From Phlebiopsis flavidoalba (lineage: Eukaryota; Basidiomycota; Agaricomycetes; Polyporales; Phanerochaetaceae), in NCBI GenBank assembly GCA_035772785.1, contig JAOCPU010000007.1, forward strand, positions 562,001-626,000: a DNA stretch of 64,000 nucleotides, given 5' to 3'. Both the position numbers and the translations under genes were made by a program. Under the pieces are notes generated by a model, which was not told the origin of the DNA, ran no database searches, and saw nothing but the letters and a program-made list of their open reading frames with translations. Positions 45,774-57,051 of this stretch are shown one piece after another. Every line of letters begins with the position of its first letter. Position 1 is the first letter of the stretch.

Positions 45774-47670
45774 CTAGAGGAACTCCAGACCGATGCCCAG
45801 TTGGAAACCTTTCCGCGCGCCCTCGGTTTTTGCGGCCACAATCGGCAGCCCAAAGTTCATCTCCACTCGGATGCCTTGCAACCTATAAACGATGCCGATA
45901 CCCGCAGATATAGACGGCTTGGTGAGGGCGTTTGTGATGGATTCTTGGAGAGGTTTTGCTATGACAGAAAAGTCAATACCCTGCTCGGATTCTCGTAGGT
46001 CTCAAGACGTACAGTGGTCGACGGAGTCAAGGCGCCCGGCATTAACAAACCCGTGGAGTTTTACCGGCCAGTGCGGCTTGCGAGGGATGTCCGAAATAAG
46101 GCTCAGCCCTGCGGACCAGTACAGATCCCCACCCAACGAATCAGCTGCGGGAGGATATCATTTTTAGTATACCTGGATGGCGAGCATGGAGGGATCATGA
46201 CATACGACCATCGTGGGGACCCATACTGTTCATGCGGAACATGCGCACGCTAGAGGGTCCACCCAGCTGGAATCGGTCGGGGAAAGGCACCGGCTTGTTC
46301 AGGGGCCAAATCAAGCCAGAGCGCGCGGCGAACGACACAGACTACTCGCAATGATTATTTTGTCATCCATAAGACGGGTTGAATGAGGACGTACGAGACC
46401 AGGAATCACAGGTCGCGCCCAATTGTGCGCGCGTGAGCCTCGGTCTTGTAAAACGATGCGTCGCCGCCCAAGCCCTGCGAGCTCCTGCGCAAAGCGAAGG
46501 TACGAGCCGCGGTGTGCCGAATATATTGTCGTCGCGAGTGTCGCGAGTCCATGTATGCGAGACGGCGGATTTGGTCGAGGGCCCGGCAGCTTCTCTCATA
46601 CTAGCAAACGTTATAGAAACCCGTCCCACTTGAGATAGAAAGACAACTCACCTCACAGAAGCACTAGGCTGCAAATTGCCCAAGATGCCGCAAAAACGTG
46701 CCCTCCCAGGCGAGTTCGTGCAGACCTGCTCCCAAAGCTGCCATTCTGCAGATGCAGGGTTCAGTTCGCCCATCGTGCCACTAAACTTCCAAGCTGACCT
46801 GGGCTCACCCTGACGACAGCCCGAATACCCCTCACGCCCTCAAAGGCGCTGCAATAGCTCGTATTGTCCCGCTCGAGACCAAACAGGCTCAGTTCACCGC
46901 GGGTCTTGAGAGTGTTGGTCAGCGGCCCCCCCAGCGGGCAGTGAGTGACGCATTGTAGGCGATACGAGTTTTCGTCCCGAAGGACACATGCGCTTCGAAA
47001 GCTTCGGCGCCGCCAAAAGTATTGCGCACGCGGCAGGTTGCACTCTAGTGACTCGTGAGTACGAAGGGGAAGCGTCGGCCGACAGACGTACCGCGCCACC
47101 TTCGTTATTGCCAAATTCCGTGGAGGTTTTGAGGAACATTCGCGGGCCGTTCGTGTGTCATTTTTGAACACGAGCTCGACATCGCCCGGTTGTGCACGCG
47201 GCTCGGTGCTTTGTTCGACCTTGGCGAAGACTTGATCGAACACGTCAGTCTCCTGAAGAAGCCCCCCAATCGCGCGAGCGTCGTGAAGAATGGATCCAAG
47301 AGTTTGTCGTTCGCCGTCTTCCTTTCGTAGGAAAGGTCGGACGAGTGAGCCGAGGAACGACGAGCGGGTGTTTGCGGCACCCTCGACGCGTATCGACGCC
47401 AGGCGCATGTGCGTATCAATGTTTTCATTGACCTAGAGTACCTTCAGACCATTTGAATCATCCCCATCGACGCAAAACGCACCACTTCAGCCAGATGTAG
47501 AACCGCCGACTGATATTCACCCCGCAACCGACGCGCGATGCGCTCTTCCTGCCATTTTTGAGCTTCGTGAGGTCTACCTCAATTTCGCCGTCGCGAGGTG
47601 CCAAAGTGTTCTGCAGTGGTGGTTTGAGGGGAGGAGTGGTAAGCTCGGACTCGGGGTTTGCGTCTGCCAT
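45774..47670 (-). CDS. SAM50: SAM50/Tob55, sorting and assembly machinery beta-barrel of the mitochondrial outer membrane
   Basis: It starts MADANPESELTTPPLKPPLQ at 47670, followed by DGEIEVDLTKLK. One extra A in the T5 run at 47555-47559 shifts the frame before WQEERIARRLRGEYQSAVLH. Exon 2 gives the POTRA region THMRLASIRVEGAANTRSSF, LGSILHDARAIGGLLQETDV and FDQVFAKVEQSTEPRAQPGD. Then come barrel strands MFLKTSTEFGNNEGGA, NTFGGAEAFEAHVSFGTKTR, GPLTNTLKTRGELSLFGLER and SIREAAGPSTKSAVSHTWTR-like sequence near 46590. The C-terminal strand VEMNFGLPIVAAKTEGARKG...LGIGLEFL ends at TAG 45774-45776. One POTRA domain plus an Omp85-type barrel and the conserved final strand are diagnostic. The protein folds other beta-barrels (porin, Tom40) into the outer membrane and is essential in yeast, which argues that its frame breaks are sequence errors. 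Confidence 0.88.
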
Positions 47671-48123
47671 GTCGGGTGGAAGGACAAGTTTGGGTCGGGA
47701 TCGGCAGGAGGTGGCCGACGCAACTCCAGAAGAGGCAACTCCGGATCAGCGCCACATGTTAGGCGAATTTGATTTTAAATTGTTCAACGGGCCCATCGAA
47801 CTTGTTCCTCGCTCTAGGGGTGATTAAAACCAAAATCCTTCCCGGGAATCTGTAACGCAGCTCAAACACAGCTCCCCGATTTAACATATCGAAATGGCGC
47901 GTATGATTGTCCAGCAAGAATCCAGAGAGCTCGCGGTGTGATGTATACGCTCGAAAGCAATTTATTAAATTCACCATTCAAATCAACTTCTCGTATTAGA
48001 TGCTTTAGATTAAAACTACCCAACTGAGAGTGCTCGGTACGACTTTCGGTCAACCAGATGCAACCTTCGCCCTCCTTCAGCCACAGTAGATAGGTTTCTA
48101 TCGTAATTGGTAGTCGGCTGACC
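47671..48123. other. Intergenic region between SAM50 and F-box gene 1
   Basis: It probably carries the SAM50 promoter and the 3' end of the leftward F-box gene. Nothing else seen. Confidence 0.4.
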
Positions 48124-49559
48124 CTACACTTCGGTTACGAGCCTCCGTAGATGTTCCATCCGCTCTTCTTTGCTTTCCAAGACATACCAATCGGAGCGCT
48201 GAGACGTCGTCAGAACGAGGGTCTTCTCGTGAACCTCGTACTCCGCAGGAAGTGTCTGGACGGTTCTCATCGAGTATCGAAAGGATGTGTGTCGCCGAGC
48301 GAGTCAGGTGAGAAGATGACGTTGACCTGACCGACGGCGTTTTGATACACCACTTGATTCAGGAGTGCCTTGAACGAGGTTTCGCAGTTTAAGCAGGAGC
48401 TCTAGTCGCTTCTCAGAGAGCACGGAAGTCACTCAGGAGAGAAGAGGCGAGTAGGTTCCACTGGCAGTAGTACTGCATGCGTGACAGTATCTTTTGGACG
48501 TGCCCGTCGTGAATGAGGGTAATTTTGACGCCACGCTCTCTTGAGAGCTCAAAGGAAACATCCCTATGGGAGCAAAAGATTTTTCCAGGGAGCACTGCAT
48601 GCGGCCTAAGTGATCAGCATCGGACGACGTGGTGCACGACGAGGTGACTGACATCTGAGCATTGATGTGTGGCCTCCCGTTCCACATGTGATGCCCAGAA
48701 AGAGAGCCGAAAACACTTGTCGAAAGATTTGCCACTTTTGACCATCAAGCGTGTACCGGCGTCGATGCACGTCATGAGGGATCGAGGCGAGTTGACTATC
48801 GCCTACGCTTGTAGGCTGTAGCTTTTATGGACCGTCGGGTATGCTGTGGTGGATTGGGTCGGTGAGCGGTGCCGTGAAAGCTCTGGGAATATCCTCTACG
48901 GTCCCAGGGGAAAGGTTCCTTCAACAAACGAAACCTGGCGGAGATGTAGGACCTCGAGCGTAGGTAGCTCCCGTACGACGCGCAACAGGTCTTGAACACT
49001 CCTGAACTTGACATCGGAGAAGGTTACTTCACTAAACTTCAAAATGCTAAGGGGAAGTGTTCGCAGAGGTCATTCGCGTGTGTGTGCCCATAGACGGTCA
49101 TGTCCATGGGCTATATTCGGTTTTGCCCTTCGATATGATTGTTAATGTCCGCTCATTGGCGCCATGGCGTATGAGGGTATGAATCGACGCGACCCGGTAT
49201 TGCATCCATGGCCGTTGCTGTCCGTTGGGGTCTTCGGAATCGATAACGTTAATTTCGCGGATGACTGGTCCGCAAGCGGAGGGCTGACGACAGAGGGAGC
49301 CGAAAGGAGGGTGATCAGACTGTTCAGGTGAGCTTCTTTCCGTATTCGAATACTGCGAAAGATTATTGGACGGAGGACTTGTGCTGAAATAGTGACAAAC
49401 GGTGAGGGAGTAAGGTTAAAAACGGGGTTCGGGTTAGGGTTGGCGCAAGTCCGTTAGCCTCGTCCTCACGAGAAATCGAATCAGCCCCCCCTTTTTGTGG
49501 ACGACGATCTCTTCCGGAATGCAAAACATGCTACTGGCGTAGGTTGAACGTCTTGGGTC
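48124..49559 (-). CDS. F-box/LRR-like protein 1
   Basis: It starts near MTQDVQPTPVA at 49559, followed by PEEIVV (start of an F-box-like helix). Further on come RPIIFRSIRIRKEAHLNSLI near 49350, LLSAPSVVSPPLA, VKFRSVQDLLRVVRELPTLE near 49000, VLHLRQVSFVEGTFPLGP near 48930, VGQVNVIFSPDSLGD near 48340, and a C-terminus EYEVHEKTLVLTTSQRSDWY...ERMEHLRRLVTEV ending at TAG 48124-48126. It aligns block by block with the gene at 50.5-52.1 kb. F-box proteins of this kind act as substrate receptors of SCF ubiquitin ligases; the target is unknown. The F-box itself is poorly preserved and the frame changes several times. Confidence 0.6.
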
Positions 49560-50481
49560 ATGGAGCTGTCACCATGTTGAGATTGATGCAGGAGCTTGAA
49601 AGGACACTACTGACCCGAAGTCAACTGGGGGCTGTCGAGCGTACTTTGGGGCGGTCGGTATGAATTCAAAACATACCTGGGGGCCTGGTGTATATATAAG
49701 ACCTGTCCTGGGGAGGCCTGCGAGATCCAGACCCTTCTTCTCGCTCGGCATGTACTTTTCCCGTACAATGGCGCGCTCGATTTGATGTGTATTTCCTTTG
49801 ACTCCTCAATGTCTGGATAGCGTTCTGGAAAAGAACGGATTAGGACAGTGAACCTTAACACGCCAATGTACGAAGGTGGGGTCTGTGCCCAAGCCCTGTT
49901 GGTGCGCGGGTGCGAGCATGTTTATGCCATGTTAATGTCTATTTGATATTCATGGTAAGCACGAGGCGCGACAGCTTAGCTCTGTGATATGCTGATAAGA
50001 TATCACCCACATGACCAACGTAAACTAGTAGGAACACACGTACGAGTGGGATGAAAAAAAAATTTGGCGAAACTCAACACGACGCGATCGCCCGACGATA
50101 GCCTGAAGAGTGACGAAGAAAGTCGGATCGGTCGACCAAGCGTTCACTGTGTGAAGAGAATAACCGGCACCGTAACCGGGCGGATTGTCATGATGTCGAA
50201 AGTTGAGATCGGGCCGCCCTTGCTATGGTTCGTGGACGGTCTATTGGTCTTCATAACCCATGGCATTCCAGATTTATGGATTTCAAAGTTGCAGATCCCT
50301 GCGCTGGCGTGTTCTGAATATTATCCCAAAAAATATATGGAAGACTTTGTTCATCGGGACAATCCGTCTAGCCACACTACAGAGTTCAGAATCTGAAAAA
50401 CCTGCAGACCATGAGCGAAAATAGCTGGAAGCATACGATACATGACGTACATGCCCGAGGCCGTAATCCAGTATGAGGTTG
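49560..50481. other. Intergenic region between the two F-box genes
   Basis: No conserved exon identified. A plus-strand frame of about 110 codons (50064-50396) has no recognisable motif and overlaps the region just past the stop of F-box gene 2, so I leave it uncalled. Confidence 0.35.
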
Positions 50482-52127
50482 CTAATTTGCTTCATCTCGC
50501 CAATAATCTTCGAAATCATTGCTGTCTACTAGTATCCCTCTGCTATCCGAGTCGTCATCCGAGCTGGAAAAGCTCGTCGAGAACTTCTTCATCTCCTGAT
50601 TCGTCGGTGTCCGATGGCTGGTATCTGGAATACCAGTCGACAAGCCCGGCTCCGCGAGCGTGGCAAGTACACGTAGATATTCCGTCCGCTCCTCTTCACT
50701 CTCTAGGGTGCTCAAGTGGAAGCGCTGAGAGGCCTTTAAGACCGAGAGGGCGAGTCCGTCGATTTCGCATTCGGCCCGGTAGTGCCAGAATGTTCTTCAA
50801 CGAATATCGCGTCTCGCTGGTAGGGGGCGACGGACGAGGAGGATAACATTGACCTGACCGACGGCGTGGAGAGGTTGGAGGAAAGTCTTGATGTGCAAAC
50901 TGCGTCAATCATTCTCTTGAACGAGATTGTGTTATCGATGCGCGAGACTTAGACGATGCCCAGGGAAGGTAGGGGTTATGTCCAAAAGAGAAATTGCTAC
51001 GGAGCTCCATTCGTTTGACACGCTGGAGACCATCCTCCAGGCTCGACGTCCTTTGAGGGTAACTTTCGGCCCCCGCACGGTTTTGACAGCTCAAAGGAAA
51101 TGTCTTTATACTGCAAACGCATTATGTCGCTGTATGCTACGGGACATCTGTCAGCAGTGGAAGGTGCCAGATACGGTGTGCTCACTGACTCGAGTGAAAA
51201 AATATTATGTCATGTTCCCCATCGCATTTGATACTTGGAAAGAGAGCGAGTATCTGTTGAAAGATCTGCCAGTGTTGTTCATCCAGTGGTGTAAAGCGGC
51301 GCCGATACATATCGTAGAGAGTCAGGGCGAGGCGTGTCGTGTCGATATTCGGGGCGTCGCCAATCAGATGAACCGAATGTGATCTCGCTGACTGTGCTTG
51401 GAAGACGACTGTAACCACCTCTCCGGAGTACCAGAGATGCGCGATGGCGGCGGCTGGAGGGGATTCGGCGTCGCGGTCATAAGAACGACACGTGTTCAAG
51501 ATATAACTACCACCAACTCAGGAAGCTAACTCGCACAATGCGAAATAATAATAGTCTTGGGTCGGCTTTCCGTACTCTTTATCGCAGCGACCGAAGAAAG
51601 AAAATGAAAATTGGCAAAACTTGAATGTAAGTAAGAGGAAGTGTTCGTGGGCATTTCCCGTAAGGTGCCCATGGATAGGACATCCAAGCGCCGCGATTAT
51701 CACTGTCTACTCTCATGGCACGCTACCTTGAGCCTCTGCTCCGCCTGACGCCCTGGGCGCCCTCATCGCGATGCGTCGAAAGATGTAGAGATAAGTGGAA
51801 CGCGTGTGTATCCATGGCTTCTGCTGTCCACCAGAGACCTTGAGGTTGATCTCGCGGATGGCTTCCGCGAGCGATGGAGAAGAGGAAACAACAGAGGGGT
51901 TCGAGAGGAGTTTGATAAGACGGTCCAGGTGCGCCCCGCCTCGTATTTCTATCTTGGAAAAGAGAGCTGGACGGAGGGACTGTGACCCAATAGCGACAGA
52001 CTGACGATGGGTGTGAATCATAAAAGCGGTAGGGTTCGGTGAAGACACCGTGGTCATCCTTGAGATAATCGACAACCCTGGTGACGATTTCTTCTGGAGT
52101 ACGATGTGCTGCCGGAGTCAATTCCAT
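50482..52127 (-). CDS. F-box/LRR-like protein 2 (paralog of protein 1)
   Basis: It starts MELTPAAHRTPEEIVTRVVD at 52127, the usual opening of an Agaricomycete F-box protein, then YLKDDHGVFTEPY. SLRPALFSKIEIRGGAHLDR and LIKLLSNPSVVSSSPSLAEA lie near 51900-51950, and GGQQKPWIHT near 51800. Later come VHLIGDAPNIDTTRLALTLY near 51340, YRRRFTPLDEQHWQIFQQIL, VGQVNVIL near 50850, and an acidic tail ESEEERTEYLRVLATLAE...SSSDDDSDSRGILVDSNDFE with the stop at 50482. The F-box, then leucine-rich regions, then acidic tail order is typical. It shares block order with protein 1, consistent with a tandem duplication. Several frame changes, and the exons between 51.2 and 50.9 kb are only roughly placed. Confidence 0.68.
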
Positions 52128-52752
52128 GTCCTAAGAATAGCTTGGTAACTGCTCGTCGAAAGTGATACGTGGTGGGCTGCAAAAGAGCACTCACCAAGAC
52201 CCAAAGACCACGAGTTAAGAGACGCGGTGCTGTGGCACTCGCGATCCGGGTACACCTGAGGAGCTCGAACGTTCTTACACGTGCATTCCCGTACGTTTCA
52301 CGTGCATAATTTCCTTTTCGCGGCACACGATTGTCCATCGTTTCGATGGCAGCCTCGAAGTGTGGATGGCACATTGCCAATTGGTGACTGGTCCGCGCTA
52401 CTTATGTCGGCCCAGCTGCCTAGGGCAAGCGTTCGAAATGTTACTGGCATGCTGTGCGAAATGACCATGAATTATCTATGGCATGGTAAGAGAGTGTGTA
52501 AGGTTTTTCAACCTACCCGTGTGGCCAAATGTGACTCATACCATCAGCGTGAACGAGGTACGGGGAAGACCGACGCGACAGCCCGAAGAGGAAGGGTCGG
52601 ATTGGGACGCCACAAGCGCCCAATGAGGAGGAGATAATTGGCGCCCAAAATGAGTCGATTGATTGGGTTTGACTCTGCTCTTCCCTTCTTCGAGTGTCGT
52701 TTGAGACGCTGCTGGTTATAAACCTTGCTCACAGCTATGTCTTTGCTCCACC
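52128..52752. other. Divergent promoter region of F-box gene 2 and the MATE gene
   Basis: The flanking genes point away from each other, so the region should hold two promoters. No exon recognised. Confidence 0.45.
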
Positions 52753-55700
52753 ATGTCCTCGACCTACGTTCACTACTCTGCCGCTCTTCCCTCCCCTCCG
52801 ACTACGCCGGTTTTGACTCGCTTTGCTGACTACCCGCGGTATCAGCCAAAGACCAGCCCCGCCGACGCCGCCGAAGGGCGACGAGGACGGCCTCCACAAC
52901 GATGCAGACAGACGACGTGAACGGTATGCACACCTCTGAAGATCAGAGTCTCCGCCTCATGCCAAACAAGCGTCCCCGCCGCAGTAGCATTTCCGACAGC
53001 CTACGTGACTCCCTCAACCCGACCAGCAGGGGGCCTCTCCCAGATAAGACCGGTCCATCGGTCAGGCCCCGCTGCAGCCCCGCCAACCGAAAATACCCCT
53101 CTGCTTGCCCCTTAGTACCACGTATTCCTGAAGAAGTCGACGGCCGAGGACCTCAACCCCGAGTCCGGAGAGCGTCCCAATGTCATCTGGGAGGGAGATT
53201 CGGATTCTCACCAAGTATGCTGTTGCCAGTCTGCGGTGGGGTGAGTGTCCAATAATTTTTTTTGCATGCTACATGTCTTGCTCTCGACGCCTCGAGCACA
53301 TCGAGCACAACGTCGCGCGGACGTCGGTTTTTTGTGCGCCCAGGGTCCGTCCGACCGGATATCCCCGGGAGGCCGCGCAGACCAGAGCTCGCACTTCGTT
53401 TGCGGTGGCGGAATGCACGATTCTCCGGGATGACGTCAAAACTGCGCCCGCCGCGCAGTGTAGAATTGTTGCCTTTTCTGCAACAGATCTAACCCCAACA
53501 TCGGCCCAAACCCTGACATGGCTCGGCGCCAACTTCGGGCTACCTTCTAGGTAGTAACAGCTGCACAACGCTGCAGATGTTGTGCATAATGCTAAACGTC
53601 GTGTGCGGCCAGCATCGGACACCACAGATATTTAAGCCTCCTTTTGGCTCGAAGGATAGATGTGCTCACCCACGTGCTGCCACAAGTGGAATGTTACACT
53701 CCTTCGCGGCACTCCGCTCTGCGATCTTTCCATGCTTCTCGTGCGAGCTATATTTCATGACGCTCTGCTCACCCCTGAAATCTATCACAGCACGCATCTG
53801 CTAGAATATTCGCTTGTCATTGCGTCCGTCATGTTCTATCGGACATTTGTCGACCCACCGCGCTAGCTGCGTCGACACTCGGCTCGATGACTGCAAGTGT
53901 CTCCGGATATAGTATCCACGCAGGGGTTTTCAAGTACACATTGATACGATGTTGCCCAGGGCATGGACATCATCTCAGCCGCAGTTAGTCGGTCTGTGGT
54001 CCCAGCGAATGGTGTAAGCCGACAACACCCATCTTTTGCCATCTTGCTAATGCGCAACTTTGTTCAGCCGTCGTAATGGCAGCATGTCTCTTCGTGCGTT
54101 CGCCCCATGTCTTCAACAGACACTGAATGATTAACATCGTTCCATAGCCAATTACTCTGATTTTGGCTTCAACTCAGAGGCCGATCCTACTTGGTCTCAA
54201 GCGAAAAGAAGCCCGAGGTTGCGCGGTTAGCCGCCATTTCACCTCAAGTGGGCACAGGTTCGCCTCGGGTCTAGCCAGCGTATGCTTTCAATGGCATTTC
54301 GAAGGCCGAACTATCTTTGGGTGTATTTCCAGTCGCAAGGTTTAGCTCCACGGGTGAAACGCAATCAAGCACCCGCTGGACCAGAAAGTCCATTAGGGCT
54401 GTTCGCCCGTCCCGACGCGCATTCATCATGTGGCGTGGCCCCAATTAACGCTCTCCTTAACTGGTTCCTCGGTACGCTTTGGCCCGTTCGCCTCATCACC
54501 CGCTCTAACACTCCTGCAGTTTATGGGGCCCGAAACCGATTTAGCCCCCGATCCGACTCGGGCTTCATCGGCGCGCCCATCGCGACAGCCATCTCGTTCT
54601 AAACATCATCGCGCTCTGCATCGGTCATCTATGGGCGTGTGGTTCGTCCCGCAACACGGCGTGGCACCCGATCTGTAGGCGCAGCTTCACGAGTCAATCT
54701 CCTAGGCGTTCTTTCGTCCAGCTCGGTCTTGCGGGTGTCCTCGGTCAGGACGGCGAGCGAATCCCGGAATGGTTGTCCTGGGAGCTCGTGGGACGTGAGT
54801 TCTGCTCAACTCTGATTGTGCGCGATTGAGTACTGATTGGGTTGGTGAATGTAGTGGCGGCGAGCATGTGAGTCTTCATGTGTGGGTGGGTAAGTGCGGG
54901 GAAGCTAAAGTTTGCTGTAGGCTCGGGGCCGATCCAGCTTGCGACGCAGTCTGCGCTCCTTCGTCTCGGCGTCCACGACGTTCCAAGCGCCGTTTGCGTT
55001 GGGCGTAGCGACTTCGGTTCGGTGCGCGTGCCGGTCCGTGTGTCGTTTAGTCGGAGCAAGCTGACAAGTGAATAGAATTGGGTACAACTTGTTGGGCGAG
55101 GAAAATGCCGCTTCGGGCAAGTTATGTTGTGAAGGCTGCGATGTTGATGGTCTCTCGCTATTGGTATCATCTGGAGGTATGCTACGCATCCGTTGGTCAT
55201 TTACTCGTGTTGACTTTTTTTCCTTAGTAACTATGTTCATGGTATTCCGTAATACATGGGGCCACTTGTTCAACGACGATACCGGGGTGCGTAATCCTCC
55301 CTCTTTTCTCCTGCAACACGAATGAATGCCCGAACAGAGGTTGTGGGTATGGTGTCCTTCAATCCTGCCTATCGTCGCACTCTTCCAAAGTCTTCGACGG
55401 CCTCGGCGCCGTGACCGCCGGTATCTTGCGTGCGGAGGGCAAGCAATTTACCGGCGCATTGCTGAACCTCAGGTACGCCCCTCGCGCATCTTCCCATTTC
55501 CCTCATCGATCGATACTGACATCCATATCGCAGCGCGTACTACGTGATCGGCATCCCGTTCGGCCTCTGGCTTGCGTTCAACCGGCACTGGGACCTGCTC
55601 GGCCTCTCTGGATCGGCCTCACGATTGCGCTCGTGTACGAGTCGCTCATTCAGGCATGTGGATCTGCCTGCGCACGGACTGGGACTACCAGGTCGCGAAG

Positions 55701-55777
55701 GTGCGTGCGCGGCTCGATGGCGGAGCACAAGGCTGCGTGCGCCGCGCGACGCGGAGGCGGCCGCGGGTGCGCATTAA
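52753..55777 (+). CDS. MATE-family multidrug/toxic compound efflux transporter
   Basis: It starts MSSTYVHYSAALPSPPTTPV at 52753 with a long polar N-terminus containing LLAPLVPRIPEEVDG-like sequence (53100-53140), KKSTAEDLNPESGERPNVIW, then IRILTKYA (first span). HLLEYSLVIASV is near 53800, GSMTASVSGYSI near 53885, VSRRYFQSQGL near 54320, APINALLNWFLGTL near 54440, GFIGAPIATAISF near 54560, and SWELVGL near 54780. Then come LGPIQLATQS-like sequence, IGYNLLGEENAA near 55070, RNTWGHLFNDDT near 55240, SILPIVALFQ near 55360, GLGAVTAGILRAEGKQFTGA near 55410, YYVIGIPFGLWLAFNRHWDL near 55540 and WIGLTIALVYESLIQA near 55610. A polar tail ends at TAA 55775-55777. The NALLN, FIGAPIATAIS and YYVIGIPFG blocks identify fungal MATE proteins (PF01554), cation antiporters of plasma or vacuolar membrane. 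Frame changes are scattered, mainly 53.2-54.3 kb. Confidence 0.8.
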
Positions 55778-57051
55778 GCGTGCGAGGTCGCTATCCCTTT
55801 CTCTGCTGCTGCTTTGATGCAATTGTCGTTTTTGCTTGTTCGCTGCAAGGCACCGTCTACCCTATCTGGCTTTGTATAATAGACATTACGATCGCTGTGA
55901 TATGCATATGTGCACGTAGATTATCTTTCGCCTAAGTGCTTGGTGGGGCTTGATTGTGCAGGTGGACGCGCTGTCTTGTGTGAGTGCTAGTAGTACCTGT
56001 AGCATGATCGGGGGCTAGCTGAACCGCGGGTAAGTTGTGAGGCACGACCAGAGAGAGTGGTGTTATGTCCTGCAGGGTGCCGACATGTCGTTCGGCTGGG
56101 CCCTCCTTCGTATGTCGGGCCAGCATCTAGGCCGTCTCTCAACTGTGTACATTTTTTCAATCTTGAATATGAGTGATGTTCGACTCCAAAATGTCTTCAG
56201 GAACATCTGATAAATTGTCTGGGCACTGAGTCAGTGTGATAGAGGCGCATTGGTCCTCGAACGACGACGGTTGCCTAAACGGGACGGAGGTGCCAAATAG
56301 CCATCAACAGGAAGCGCCAGCTGGGTATGTTCGGACATCGCGACAGCTTCTGCGAGAACGCTTGAGAAGAGACAACTCATGACCACTCCTCGGCTGATGA
56401 TGATATCAGCCTCTATCAATGCATCCTGTGCAGAGGCGAAAGAAGGTGAGTGTGTCGTGTGCACTCGCAGAATATCAAACGAAGAAAAAAACACAGATGC
56501 GATAAACAGAAATGCCTCGAACCGCGTTCGCTCGCACCGATAGGCACGCGCCAGCTCGAGCTCGGGACTCTTGCCATGTACCGCTGCGGGGGGAGCGGGG
56601 AGCGTGCAGCCTATCGCTCGGGCACCAGGCGCCACAAACCCGCTGGGTAGTACGGTGCCCTTTTGCGCAAGAACGGATTAAGGAGTCCATTCGTATTTCA
56701 TGGATGTGGCCGCGAGCGGCCTGATAAGTCGCTCGGGCGAGGCTGGCCACGGCTTATCGCGTGAGATGGCCCGTGTATGGACTGGTGTTCCCGCCGCGAT
56801 AGCCTCGTCTCGCCGCCGGGCGCGGCGGCGGGCGACAGTATATTGCACTGGAACCTCGCCAAGGGCGGAGAGATAGGATGAACGAAGGCCTATCGGGCGG
56901 CGCCTGCCTGCGTTCCTTGACTCCCGTCGGTGGGAGGCACAGAAGACGCGGCACGTGCGGTGGGGCTGGCGAGGCGGCTTCGCGAGTTAAAAGAAGAGAT
57001 AAGACAGGCTGCTGCTACTTTGTCCTCTTTGCTGTCCTGTGGACTCCGCGC
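55778..57051. other. Intergenic region upstream of the OPT gene
   Basis: It contains the MATE 3' end and the OPT promoter. No exon, RNA gene or repeat recognised. Confidence 0.4.

Noticed and set aside
49424..49442. Interstitial telomere repeat (GGGTTAGGGTT)
   Set aside because: Only about one and a half TTAGGG units. It lies within F-box gene 1 coding sequence and is explained by chance.
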